A DNA stretch of 64,000 nucleotides from Microvirga guangxiensis (GCF_900102135.1 NZ_FMVJ01000017.1:20137-84136), one strand, 5' to 3'; positions 17,088 through 24,448 are shown, numbered from the stretch's first letter. Numbers and translations: made by a program. Notes: generated from the sequence alone by a model not told the origin.

Positions 17088-17173
17088 GCGGACGTGGCGA
17101 AACCGGTAGACGCAAGGGACTTAAAATCCCTCGGGCACTGCCCGTGCGGGTTCGACCCCCGCCGTCCGCACCA
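17088..17173 (+). tRNA. tRNA-Leu (anticodon UAA)
   Basis: An 86-nt tRNA with a perfect 7-bp acceptor stem (GCGGACG with CGTCCGC), a 5-bp anticodon stem AGGGA/TCCCT, loop CTTAAAA with anticodon TAA at 17122-17124, and a TTCGA T-loop. The long variable arm is as expected for a class II tRNA such as Leu. CCA is encoded at 17171-17173. The 3' flank has no integrase gene or repeated tRNA end, so no mobile element at this site is supported. Confidence 0.97.
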
Positions 17174-17445
17174 AAATTCGATGCTGTTTTTCCATACCGG
17201 CGCGCTCCACTTGCGAGCGCATTAGCCCTCGTCGGCTGCTTTCCCGGCCCGGTTCTGCAAGCCCAGCCTCCTCGCCAAGAAACCAAGTCGCATCTGAGCC
17301 GCCTTGGCCATCAAGCATAGCCATATGAGTGCATGCTCGATAGACCGTTTGGCCTAATTGCGGCCGCCCCAGGACACCTCTAAACAGATGATATTCATAC
17401 AGATGATTATTGCCGCAAATATAGGATCACTCTTAATCGATAACT

Positions 17446-17516
17446 GCCGTGATATTTCTTATAATCACGGCCAGCGCCGCGGTCAGCTCTGCACCTGATC
17501 GCGGCTTTTTTCTTTT
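17446..17516 (+). terminator. Two hairpins ending in a plus-strand terminator (possible sRNA 3' end)
   Basis: A hairpin (GCCGTGAT/ATCACGGC, 17446-17471) is followed by a second, 11-bp stem (17476-17486 with 17495-17505, one G-U pair). A TTTTTTCTTTT run follows. No gene ends upstream except the tRNA 300 nt away. This is either a distant terminator of the tRNA transcript or the 3' end of a small RNA starting around 17.40 kb. Confidence 0.6.
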
Positions 17517-17543
17517 CCAAAACTGATCAATACATAAAGAAAA

Positions 17544-17584
17544 GGGCTGCGCCTGCTCTTTTTATTGAATGCAGGTCGCAGCCC
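17544..17584 (-). terminator. Minus-strand terminator downstream of small gene
   Basis: A 13-bp stem with one bulge (GGGCTGCG-CCTGC with GCAGGTCGCAGCCC) and a 14-nt loop. Read on the minus strand it is followed by TTTTCTTTAT. It could end the transcript of the 55-residue gene at 17882-18049 or of an unknown small RNA. Confidence 0.6.
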
Positions 17585-17788
17585 ATTAGCCGTATTGCCC
17601 CTACGGCACAAAGATCACTATCTGATTTGGCCCAGCACGATCAATGCTGATTAGTTGTGTCACACCCCAAAAGGATATGAACTTTAGGAGTAATACTTTT
17701 GAGATCAAAACCAGCAGTAGATTTTTCTCAAAGAATTATTACCTAGAGAGGACGATCCTTTATTTTGCCCCTACGGATCGCAACTCTG

Positions 17789-17816
17789 GCGTCCCTCGAT
17801 GGGGCGCTTTTTCTTT
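17789..17816 (+). terminator. Plus-strand intrinsic terminator without an upstream gene
   Basis: A 7-bp stem (GCGTCCC with GGGGCGC, one G-T pair) with a 5-nt loop is followed by TTTTTCTTT. Nothing with coding features ends just upstream, so it may mark the 3' end of an unannotated small RNA beginning around 17.6 kb. Confidence 0.5.
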
Positions 17817-17881
17817 GTCTGGGGGCCTCATCGCCTCCGATAGAACCGCAACATCGACGACATGGAATGTCATTCGATCGA

Positions 17882-18049
17882 TCAACGATTGCTCAAAGCT
17901 CTTAAAGCCATGATCGATGTGAAGATCGGCCACCCGAACGCTGCAATGAGGATGTGATCGAATCCGATCTTTTCCTTGCTGTCGATGGTGGTGCAGACGG
18001 CCAGAAGCAGAATCACACCTGCCACGTAGACCATCAATGCCTCGCGCAT
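17882..18049 (-). CDS. Small membrane protein, 55 residues
   Basis: An open frame from ATG at 18049 gives 55 residues with two hydrophobic segments (about 5-21 and 31-50), the second reading ILIAAFGWPIF. Between them is the charged stretch IDSKEKIGFD. This pattern is seen in small uncharacterised inner-membrane proteins of Rhizobiales. The ribosome binding site is weak. No function can be given. Its transcript may run to the minus-strand terminator at 17544-17584. Confidence 0.55.
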   Translation of the reverse strand: MREALMVYVAGVILLLAVCTTIDSKEKIGFDHILIAAFGWPIFTSIMALRALSNR

Positions 18050-18304
18050 GCCCAAGCCCCCCGGCTCTTGTTGTTAATGCCGAGCTTGTGAACCACGCGA
18101 TGAGTGAAACCAATGCGACCGTGGGTCGCCGCATCCAGCTTACCCCCAGAAGATTCGATCAGGTGGCCGGCCGGCGAAATCTGACGAGCACGTCCCAATT
18201 ACCTCCGAGTAGCCGAAAAGATCATTTTTCCCAGAATCTTAACTGCAACCCTAGGCTCTCTTGCCCGTTCTGAATCTCTGAAGCCGGCCAAAGAGGAGGC
18301 GTGC

Positions 18305-18553
18305 ATGCCGAAGCGGCTCCACCCGAGTGATGGACCGCCCCATCCTGCGAGCAGACATACAGCATGGAGCATTGGCTCCAATGGATTGACGACTGCTGGC
18401 CAGAGCGAGCTGCTCAGGAACATCGGGCGTCAGCTCCAAGCCGATTACCAGGATGTCCTGAGAGAGCCCGCTCCGGATCGCATCAGGGAGCTGCTGGAAA
18501 GGCTGGAGTCCCGCAACCGCGCGGAGGAAGACCTCGGCGGCGAGGACCTATAG
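18305..18553 (+). CDS. NepR-like anti-sigma factor
   Basis: The 82-residue protein has a NepR core at residues 38-69 (IGRQLQADYQDVLREPAPDR and the helix RELLERLES). This fits the NepR pattern of two helices joined by a ...YxxVlxEPxPDRxxxLLxxL motif. NepR binds the general stress sigma factor EcfG and releases it when the response regulator PhyR is phosphorylated. The flanks (1-30 and 70-82) are low in order, as usual. The ATG follows AGAGGAGG by 6 nt. Unlike classical loci, no ecfG or phyR lies next to it, so it may be a second, orphan NepR. It converges on the stress-protein-like gene with a 15-nt gap. Confidence 0.82.
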   Translation: MPKRLHPSDGPPHPASRHTAWSIGSNGLTTAGQSELLRNIGRQLQADYQDVLREPAPDRIRELLERLESRNRAEEDLGGEDL

Positions 18554-18568
18554 GCCCCCAGCGCCCTA

Positions 18569-18970
18569 TCAGCGGCGATTGTGGCGCCCAGAGCGTCCTG
18601 TCTGCTGACGGGACGTGTGTTCCTGCTCGGATGAACGCGGGATGAGGTTGTAGAGCACGAAGCCAGCAAGGAGCCCCGCCCCCAGAAGAACAAGCGGATG
18701 AGACTTAGCTGAGTAAACAGCACCGGAAGCTATATTGCCTATGCCGTGCATGCTCATCCCAGCCCCTGACGAGGAAGCGTAGATCAGGCGCTGGGCGCGC
18801 CCGACATTCTCCCGGCGGGTGTGAATCTCGAGATCGTACCCGTCGTCATCTTCATGCTGGTGGAGTTCGATGCTGTTGCGGGCAAAGCCGCTCGAGACAA
18901 GGCGCTGAACAGCCTGATTGGCTGCCTTGCGGGAGGGAAACGTTCCAGTAGCAACAGTCGTTTGCGGCAT
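18569..18970 (-). CDS. YflT/GS17M-like stress protein with membrane segment
   Basis: The protein of 133 residues starts with a ferredoxin-like segment typical of the general stress protein 17M/YflT domain (TVATGTFPSRKAANQAVQRL, residues 4-23). A charged region and one hydrophobic segment (about 96-112, VLLGAGLLAGFVLYNLI) follow, so it may be membrane-tethered. The C-terminal tail is basic and polar. The function of the domain is unknown; family members are induced by stress in other bacteria. The ATG at 18970 is chosen because it begins the domain and has AAAGGA upstream. It lies downstream of the response regulator gene. Confidence 0.75.
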   Translation of the reverse strand: MPQTTVATGTFPSRKAANQAVQRLVSSGFARNSIELHQHEDDDGYDLEIHTRRENVGRAQRLIYASSSGAGMSMHGIGNIASGAVYSAKSHPLVLLGAGLLAGFVLYNLIPRSSEQEHTSRQQTGRSGRHNRR

Positions 18971-19057
18971 CAGCAAAATCCTTTCTGCTGACGCCAATTC
19001 CCAACGAGGGCCAAGGTTCCCGAACCCGGCTGAGCCCGCCGGGTTCAACTGGATCAT

Positions 19058-19453
19058 TCAAGCGGGGCGATATCCTTGCGCAGCACGCTCTGCTTCCATG
19101 AGCACCTCCAGAGCGCGCCAGGGCTTGGGCATGAATCGCACATCCCGCGGCACGTCGCTCAAGCCTTCGTCGGGGGCAAGGCCCGAGGTCAGGACCGTGC
19201 GAACCCACGGCCATTTGATGCGCACTGCACGAGCCAGATCGACGCCGCTCATGAGACACGGGAGCCGAACATCCGCGAAGAGAAAAGCGACCTCGTCAGC
19301 ATGGCTGCGCAGATAGTCCAGAGCTTCTTCGGCACTGGACATCTCCACGACACGCAGATCCGTCTCTTCCAAGAGAGCCGCTGCCAAGCCCCTGACCTCG
19401 AAGTCATCCTCGACGATCAATGCAATGCGACGTGGATCGATCTTTTGTCCCAT
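19058..19453 (-). CDS. Receiver-only response regulator
   Basis: A 131-residue stand-alone CheY-like receiver domain. The acidic pair Asp16-Asp17, phospho-acceptor Asp61 in FADVRLP, the Thr/Ser switch at 89-90 and Lys110 in MPKPW are all present, so phosphorylation is expected. No output domain exists. The FATGUY motif of SdrG/MrrA-type stress regulators was not seen. The ATG follows AGAGGAG by 7 nt. It precedes the YflT-like gene on the same strand, and no histidine kinase is in the window. Confidence 0.9.
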   Translation of the reverse strand: MGQKIDPRRIALIVEDDFEVRGLAAALLEETDLRVVEMSSAEEALDYLRSHADEVAFLFADVRLPCLMSGVDLARAVRIKWPWVRTVLTSGLAPDEGLSDVPRDVRFMPKPWRALEVLMEAERAAQGYRPA

Positions 19454-19804
19454 GCGGTATCTCCTCTGCCCGCTCTGTTTCTCCGGTAACCGCAGCAACT
19501 CGACATGCTGAAGCCCACAAACTGCCGGCCCCGCTGCGCCTGCTGGCCACAACGGTGCAACACGCAATTCTTGCTACAGTCGATTGCCGCTTCTCGTCCC
19601 TACGCATCGCTGGCGGAAGCAGCATGGAAGACCTCTTGCGGAAACGGGGATTCCGCGAGGCCTATCATCACAGAACGGTGAGGAGCGCTGCCAGTTTCAG
19701 CTTGGCCGCTGATAAAAGCGGTCAATAGCCGGTTTTCTGCTTTGGGAACCGGCTCGCAAGCTGTAGCTTTAACTCCATAACGTCCGCTTCGTTCACAGGA
19801 TCCA
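19454..19804. other. 350-nt gap between response regulator and coiled-coil gene
   Basis: This gap holds the upstream regions of two divergent genes. A partial EcfG-like match (GGAAC at 19745-19749 with CTTT after 17 nt) precedes the coiled-coil gene but lacks the G of CGTT. A 102-codon frame at 19420-19728 has no family features and was not called. Confidence 0.4.
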
Positions 19805-20047
19805 GTGGTGTTCAAGGAGAACCAGCTACATCAGGAATTCCTGGATTTGGAACGAGCCATGCGGCTTTTGGACAGGCAGCTTGCCGATGCTCTGCAACGG
19901 ATCCGTCACAGCTCGTCCCTCGATCAGGTCGAGGAAGCGAAGCAAGACGAAAAGCTCCTTCTCGGCGAACTCGACCGCCTCATGACGCGAATGCGCGCGA
20001 TCGAGGGGCAGCTCCTGCAGTTCCAGAAATCGGCGACCCGCCATTAG
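19805..20047 (+). CDS. Small coiled-coil protein of unknown function
   Basis: An 80-residue, highly charged protein that is almost wholly alpha-helical by composition. Hydrophobic residues are heptad-spaced (LDLERAMRLLDRQLADAL, LDRLMTRMRAIEGQLLQF), suggesting a coiled coil. It starts with GTG (19805 or the adjacent GTG at 19808) behind a CAGGA element. No family was recognised. It belongs to the group of small genes around the NepR-like protein. Confidence 0.6.
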   Translation: MVFKENQLHQEFLDLERAMRLLDRQLADALQRIRHSSSLDQVEEAKQDEKLLLGELDRLMTRMRAIEGQLLQFQKSATRH

Positions 20048-20159
20048 CGGCTCAAAATAAGGGAAAACGGGTTAGGATGTGCGAAAGCACACCTCCTTTT
20101 TTGCCCGCAGGGCGCAAGGTTTGCATGCGTTATCGGATAGATGTTCCAGGAGAAGAGCA

Positions 20160-20312
20160 ATGGATGCCCTGCGCTCTCGCCTTACATTGCGTGGCAGGAT
20201 TTCTCAGGAGGAAGATCGGCGCCCTCGCCTTCGGCTGCCGCTCGTGCCAGCCCTTGTTGGAACGCTGGCTCTCATGAATGTCGCATCAGCCGTGCTGGCA
20301 ATGATCAATTGA
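20160..20312 (+). CDS. Small membrane protein, 50 residues
   Basis: An ATG at 20160 with AGGAG about 8 nt upstream opens a 50-codon frame. The first half is basic (MDALRSRLTLRGRISQEEDR). The second half has a hydrophobic segment (about 29-48, LVPALVGTLALMNVASAVLA). It would be a single-pass membrane protein with a positive cytoplasmic tail. No homologue was recognised. Confidence 0.45.
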   Translation: MDALRSRLTLRGRISQEEDRRPRLRLPLVPALVGTLALMNVASAVLAMIN

Positions 20313-20393
20313 TATGACGAGATATCGATAGCTCCCGCCAAGGAGGGCTGCAGGGCAGTCGATGCTGCCCTGCCAGCACAATTCAGATGTTGT

Positions 20394-20468
20394 TCAGCGC
20401 AGGCCCAGGAAAGACAGGATCGCAAGGACGACCACGATAGCGCCGATCAGCCAGATGATATTGTTCAT
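20394..20468 (-). CDS. Tiny membrane protein, 24 residues
   Basis: An ATG at 20468 with AGGAGAAC upstream opens a 24-codon frame starting MNNIIWLIGAIVVV and ending FLGLR. It is almost entirely one hydrophobic helix with a positive C-terminus. Very similar 24-25 residue proteins are, from memory, common in Rhizobiales and Methylobacteriaceae, often under stress control. An EcfG-type promoter lies 37-61 nt upstream. Confidence 0.65.
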   Translation of the reverse strand: MNNIIWLIGAIVVVLAILSFLGLR

Positions 20469-20504
20469 GACGGTGTTCTCCTGACAAAGAATTGACGCTA
20501 TGCC

Positions 20505-20529
20505 AACCGTCACAGTGGGCGTTCGTTCC
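20505..20529 (-). promoter_or_regulatory. EcfG-type promoter of the 24-residue gene
   Basis: On the minus strand the sequence is GGAAC, a 16-nt spacer, then GGTT. This agrees with GGAAC-N16/17-CGTT except for the first base of the -10 part. It points at the tiny membrane protein gene 37 nt downstream. Confidence 0.55.
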
Positions 20530-20577
20530 CTCATCAGGTGTGGAAGAATCCCCAGTCTTGGCTTGAGGTGATTGAGA

Positions 20578-20850
20578 CTATTGGCAGACGGTTTCCTCTC
20601 GTGAGGAGACCCTGCCGAACGCATCGGCCTCCCGCCTGACGACAGTGCGGCAATTCTCGGCCCCGAGCCCCTGCTGCGCGCTTCCGTAGACACGGCTCTC
20701 ATAAACCTGCCCCGTCTCGTAACCTGGGCCAAACCGGTATGACCCATACGAGACGTCGGCCGAACAGCCCGCAAGACCGGCGCCGGCAACTCCTATGACA
20801 ATCGCGATGAGGCGGCGTCTCGAGAGCCAGTGAAATTCGCTTTGAGGCAT
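20578..20850 (-). CDS. Small lipoprotein of unknown function
   Basis: The 90-residue protein (ATG at 20850) has a basic start, a hydrophobic segment and a lipobox, LAGC, near residue 29, so it is probably lipid-anchored. The mature part has tyrosine/glycine-rich sequence (YGSYRFGPGYETG). It ends in a segment CRTVVRREADAFGRVSSREETVC, which holds two cysteines and recurs in small alphaproteobacterial envelope proteins. Its function is unknown. It lies upstream of the tiny membrane protein on the same strand. Confidence 0.72.
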   Translation of the reverse strand: MPQSEFHWLSRRRLIAIVIGVAGAGLAGCSADVSYGSYRFGPGYETGQVYESRVYGSAQQGLGAENCRTVVRREADAFGRVSSREETVCQ

Positions 20851-20979
20851 CAATCCGGTTCCTGACAGTCACATGCGGCAGAGCGCGTGCAGATGTTTCC
20901 GACAGCGCATATAGAGCGTGTCCTGCGGCTGGCGACCGCCGCGGCCGGATGCCTGGATCTGTTGAGGGCGGCCAAAAAA

Positions 20980-21007
20980 GAAACCCCGGCGTTTCCGCCG
21001 GGGTTTC
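20980..21007 (-). terminator. Terminator of the porin gene
   Basis: A 12-bp perfect stem (GAAACCCCGGCG with CGCCGGGGTTTC) and a TTTC loop begin 24 nt after the porin stop. On the minus strand it is followed by TTTTTT. This is the strongest intrinsic terminator in the window. Confidence 0.92.
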
Positions 21008-21030
21008 CTCTAACCAATTGGTTGAGCCGA

Positions 21031-22206
21031 TTAGAAGTCGCGCTGAACGCGAACGCGGCCTTCCCAGGTATCCGTAGAGGTCACGCCAGGAGCGCGCGGG
21101 TTCTCGTTGGCGTAGAGGATCTCAACACCGAGATCGAGTCCGGAAACCGGCGACCAGATCAAGTTCGTGCCAGCGCGCCACTCGTCAAAGTCTGAGTTCG
21201 CGAGAGCCGTGTTCGAGCCGTACTCGATGCGAGCGAACGAACCGAACAGGTTCGAACGGACCTCAGGAGTCCAGTAGTGACGCAGACCGGCAGCGACCTG
21301 CCAGCCGCGGGTCGTGTCGATCTCGCCGCTGTTGATGTTATAGGTCGCTTCCGCAACTTCGTCGCCGAAGCCGAGGTAACCGACAGCGCCGTCAGCGTAG
21401 GTCGCAGCAAGCCACAGGGCGTCGCCAGCAGCCAGCATCGGCAGGTTCATGCTGAGCTGACCCGTCACGGCGAAGCCGTACTCGGTGTCAACATCGGGGA
21501 AGACACTGCGGATCTGGTGAACAGCACCAGCGACCGTAGCCGAGCCCCAGGTGCCCGAATAGGTCAGGTTGGCGACGACGTCAGGAGCGTTCTGGCCAGC
21601 GACGAAGCCGTCAGCGTCAGCAAGGGCGCCACGACCGGCGAAGCGGGGCTCTTCGAGCGACAGGGTGGCCGAGAAGCCGTTGCCGAACGAGAAGGTGTAG
21701 GCCAGCAGGTTGACGTTCGGCTGATCCGACCAGCGGATCGTGCCGAAGGACTGGGTGTCGAGGTCACCGTTGTCGAAGAACGTCTGGGCGCGACCGGCGG
21801 TCAGGCCACCGAACTGGATGAAGGCCTGATCGACATCGGCGTAGGTGGACGAGAAGCCGTAGGAGCCGGTATCGCGGGTCATCTCGAAGCGGACGAACGT
21901 ACGCAGCAGGCCGTAAGCCGTGGCGGTACGAGCGTCGAGCTGGATGCGGCCGCGAGCGCGGAAGCCGATCGTGTCGTCTGTACGGAACTCAGGCTCAACG
22001 TAGCGGTACTCGGCGCGGACACGGCCGCCGACGCGGAGGCAGGTGTCCGTGCCGGGGATATAGAAGAATCCTGCGCCGTAGGTGGAGCAAACGCGAACGT
22101 ACTCAACAGCAGCGGCCTTCGTTGCAGGAAGGTCGGCTGCCTGAGCGCCGGCGATGGCAGCAAGCCCCGCAACCGAACCGAGGAGAAGGCTCTTAACGAG
22201 CTTCAT
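21031..22206 (-). CDS. Outer-membrane porin, Omp2b-like
   Basis: The 391-residue protein is an alphaproteobacterial porin of the Omp2/RopA family, forming diffusion channels in the outer membrane. A signal peptide (MKLVKSLLLGSVAGLAAIAGAQA) is followed by ADLP. The conserved start VEYVRVCSTYGAGFFYIPGTDTC contains the two cysteines typical of the family. The C-terminus ends with phenylalanine (VRVQRDF), as needed for outer-membrane assembly. Codon choice is strongly biased towards C/G-ending codons, suggesting high expression. The upstream region carries two inverted repeats, and a strong terminator follows. Confidence 0.96.
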   Translation of the reverse strand: MKLVKSLLLGSVAGLAAIAGAQAADLPATKAAAVEYVRVCSTYGAGFFYIPGTDTCLRVGGRVRAEYRYVEPEFRTDDTIGFRARGRIQLDARTATAYGLLRTFVRFEMTRDTGSYGFSSTYADVDQAFIQFGGLTAGRAQTFFDNGDLDTQSFGTIRWSDQPNVNLLAYTFSFGNGFSATLSLEEPRFAGRGALADADGFVAGQNAPDVVANLTYSGTWGSATVAGAVHQIRSVFPDVDTEYGFAVTGQLSMNLPMLAAGDALWLAATYADGAVGYLGFGDEVAEATYNINSGEIDTTRGWQVAAGLRHYWTPEVRSNLFGSFARIEYGSNTALANSDFDEWRAGTNLIWSPVSGLDLGVEILYANENPRAPGVTSTDTWEGRVRVQRDF

Positions 22207-22251
22207 GGTTTTATCTCCGAAACTAAAAGCTTGGGTCGAGGACCCTATGCA

Positions 22252-22295
22252 ATCGTGACAATACTGACCTGGCCGATTCAGGCAATCGTCACGAT
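22252..22295. promoter_or_regulatory. Inverted repeat upstream of the porin
   Basis: ATCGTGAC (22252-22259) and GTCACGAT (22288-22295) form a perfect 8-bp inverted repeat with a 28-nt spacer, 46-89 nt upstream of the porin start. It may be an operator or a leader RNA stem. Confidence 0.4.
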
Positions 22296-22303
22296 CATCA
22301 GAT

Positions 22304-22342
22304 ATGCCTATTACGCCTCAAATCTGCATAAGAAATAGGCAT
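22304..22342. promoter_or_regulatory. Second inverted repeat upstream of the porin
   Basis: ATGCCTATT (22304-22312) and AATAGGCAT (22334-22342) form a perfect 9-bp inverted repeat with a 21-nt spacer. It lies in the AT-rich part of the porin upstream region, where a promoter is expected. Confidence 0.4.
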
Positions 22343-22476
22343 TACCAGGGTCGCCCGAGGCCTTTCTCGATAGGTGTGTCATAATCTCAACACCTTGGAA
22401 CCTGCCCCAGCAGGCTGGAGACCGGCGGATGCGCTTGCCGCAGCGCAAGCCCTGACCTCCACACCCTTCTCAGATA

Positions 22477-22764
22477 CTAGTCGTCAAAGAAAAAATCTAT
22501 GTCTGCGCAACGATATACGGGGCATTGAGGCGTGTCGCGGGTTGGCACGTAAGCCACCTGGGTTGCCTCGTTACGCTCGCAGAAGCGGCGGTCGCTGACG
22601 TATCGGTCATAGGTGTAGGTGCCGGTGCTCAGCACCACAGCCCCCCTGGACAGGATCGTCTGCTGAACCTGGCCGCATGTGAGATTGAGGGTCGAAGGAC
22701 GCTGCTGCGCTTGCGCGCCCGAAGCGCAGGCTAGGAAGGCCAAAGCGAGAGCAGTCCTTTTCAT
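22477..22764 (-). CDS. Small exported cysteine-containing protein
   Basis: A 95-residue protein with a signal peptide (MKRTALALAFLACASGAQAQ). The mature part has several cysteines (LTCGQVQ, RRFCERNE, TPQCPVYRC), a glycine-valine strand GAVVLSTGTYTYDRYVSDRRF, and an acidic end DIDFFFDD. Similar small periplasmic proteins are found in Bradyrhizobium and relatives; their role is unknown. An upstream ATG at 22776 could extend it by 4 residues. It lies downstream of the AMP-binding enzyme gene on the same strand. Confidence 0.78.
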   Translation of the reverse strand: MKRTALALAFLACASGAQAQQRPSTLNLTCGQVQQTILSRGAVVLSTGTYTYDRYVSDRRFCERNEATQVAYVPTRDTPQCPVYRCADIDFFFDD

Positions 22765-22873
22765 GATATGATCCATCGATGACACGCCGCTGAGATACGG
22801 CCTACTGGCTGGATAACGCAAAAACGTCGGGTTTGTTACAGTTTGCTGGGAGATCGATCCTAGGTTCAAGTGC

Positions 22874-24430
22874 TCAGAGCATGGCTTGAAGGCGGCGCGC
22901 CATTTCGACGGTGGCCGGGTAGTCGGTCTTGCCGGACCCGAGGACAGGAATGCCCGAAACCAGGATAGCTTTCGGCACCCAAAGCTCAGGGAAACCCTGG
23001 CTCTGAGCATGCTCCAGAAGCGCGTCACGATCCGCATCGGGCTTATCGGTGACGAGGACGATCTGCTCCCCTTTCCGCGGATCGGGCAACGCAACGACCA
23101 CGTGGTTGGAATCGGGCCAGAGCTGCTGAATCGTTGCCTCGATGGCCGCCAGGGACACCATCTCTCCGCCAATCTTGGCGAAGCGCTTTGCGCGCCCGCG
23201 AATGGTGACGATCCCGTCCTGAACCGTGACGATGTCGCCCGTATCGTGCCAGCCATCGGCAGGCGGCTTGATACCGTCCGGCGAGGCCGGATCGAGATAG
23301 CCCTTCATCACGTTCGGGCCGCGCACATGGAGGCGGCCGCCTTCGTGAATGCCTTCGACCGGCTTGAGCCTCCACTCGATGCCTGGAAGGACGAAGCCCA
23401 CCGAGCCCGGATGGTTTTTATGCGGGAGGTTGCAGGCGATCACCGGTGCGCATTCGGTGGCGCCGTAGCCCTCCACGATCTCGGCTCCATGCTTGGCCCA
23501 GAGCTTACGCGTCTCGGGCTTCACATGCTCGGCTCCCGCGATCACGAGCTTCACGCTCGCAAGGTCGCCCTCGCCGGCGGCCCGGGCATAGCCCTGAAGG
23601 AAAGTGTCGGTGGCCAGAAGCACGGTGGCGCGGGTGCCCGCGATCAGCTTCGGGATCTGCCGGTAATGAAGGGGGCTTGGATAGAGCACCGACTTCATGC
23701 CGTTGAGAACGGCGGTCAGCAATCCCGCCGTCAGGCCGAACGAGTGGAAGATCGGGAGAGGGTCGAAGAACACGTCGTCCGGCGTCAGCACGTCGCCTGC
23801 CAGTGCCTTCACCTGATAGGCATTGGCGACCAGATTGGCGTTGGACAGAACCACGCCCTTCGGCACGCCTTCGGAGCCCGAGGTGAAGAGCACCACCGCC
23901 GGATCGTCCGGCTTCACATCCGCCTCGCGATGAACCCGACGCGCCACCCAGGAATGGACAAGCCCTCGGAGCTTATCGAAGCTGGTCAGGGTCATACGGA
24001 CGTCCTCCAGCCAAAGGATCTGCCTTCCTTCGCCCAAGGCTGCGACGATGTCGTCGAGCTTGCCCTGCTCCACGAAACGGCGCGAGGTGACGATGGTCTC
24101 GATCCCTGCGATCTCGCAGGCCGCTTTCAGGTTCTTGAGCCCTGCCGTGAAGTTCAGGAAAGCGGGAACGCGACCGAAGGCATTCAGGCCGAACAAAGTG
24201 ACGGCAATGGCCTGGACGTTCGGCAGCAGCACGCCGACCGTTTCGCGGTCCTTCGTTAAACCCGCGAGCTTGCGCCCCAGCACCAGGGAGCCAAGGACGA
24301 GCCGCCCGAAGGTGATGGGCTGACGCTCCAAATCCTCCAGGGCGACCTTGTTGCGCCCGAATTCATCGCGGGCATCGAGGAGCGCGCCGAAAAGGCTTTT
24401 GCGCGTCCGCGCGATTTCGAACTTTGCCAC
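22874..24430 (-). CDS. AMP-binding enzyme, acyl-CoA/acyl-ACP synthetase-like
   Basis: The 518-residue protein belongs to the ANL superfamily of adenylate-forming enzymes. It has the phosphate loop LFTSGSEGVPKGV (about residues 182-194), the motif VEGYGATECAPV, and the GWHDTGD and RGRAKRFAKIGGEMV hinge. Sequence feel is closest to the acyl-ACP synthetase half of Aas, suggesting activation of fatty acids as acyl-AMP. No acyltransferase domain is fused. The start is GTG with AAGGAG about 5 nt upstream. It follows gpt on the same strand with an 18-nt gap, so they may be co-transcribed. Confidence 0.92.
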   Translation of the reverse strand: MAKFEIARTRKSLFGALLDARDEFGRNKVALEDLERQPITFGRLVLGSLVLGRKLAGLTKDRETVGVLLPNVQAIAVTLFGLNAFGRVPAFLNFTAGLKNLKAACEIAGIETIVTSRRFVEQGKLDDIVAALGEGRQILWLEDVRMTLTSFDKLRGLVHSWVARRVHREADVKPDDPAVVLFTSGSEGVPKGVVLSNANLVANAYQVKALAGDVLTPDDVFFDPLPIFHSFGLTAGLLTAVLNGMKSVLYPSPLHYRQIPKLIAGTRATVLLATDTFLQGYARAAGEGDLASVKLVIAGAEHVKPETRKLWAKHGAEIVEGYGATECAPVIACNLPHKNHPGSVGFVLPGIEWRLKPVEGIHEGGRLHVRGPNVMKGYLDPASPDGIKPPADGWHDTGDIVTVQDGIVTIRGRAKRFAKIGGEMVSLAAIEATIQQLWPDSNHVVVALPDPRKGEQIVLVTDKPDADRDALLEHAQSQGFPELWVPKAILVSGIPVLGSGKTDYPATVEMARRLQAML

Positions 24431-24448
24431 CGGCGCTCCTTGCGATGA

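Larger units (their letters stand above)
17517..17881. other. Gene-free, AT-richer stretch with orphan terminators
   Basis: The base composition is lower in GC than in the neighbours. A 12-nt direct repeat (TTGCCCCTACGG) occurs at 17595-17606 and 17765-17776. An 89-codon frame at 17644-17913 has no family features and runs through a terminator, so it is not called a gene. The stretch may hold small RNA genes. Confidence 0.4.

Noticed and set aside
17088..17881. tRNA-Leu as an attachment site of an integrated element
   Set aside because: No integrase, no direct repeat of the tRNA 3' end and no phage-like genes were found within the following 4 kb.
17644..17913. An 89-codon frame in the gap after tRNA-Leu
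   Set aside because: It has no ribosome binding site of note, runs through an intrinsic terminator and overlaps a better small gene on the other strand.
19420..19728. A 102-codon frame between the response regulator and the coiled-coil gene
   Set aside because: Starts inside the response regulator gene on the other strand and has no recognisable features.
21277..22338. A 353-codon open frame opposite the porin gene
   Set aside because: It is antisense to a porin with a signal peptide and a C-terminal phenylalanine; the shadow has only low-complexity Ala/Val/Gly/Asp sequence.
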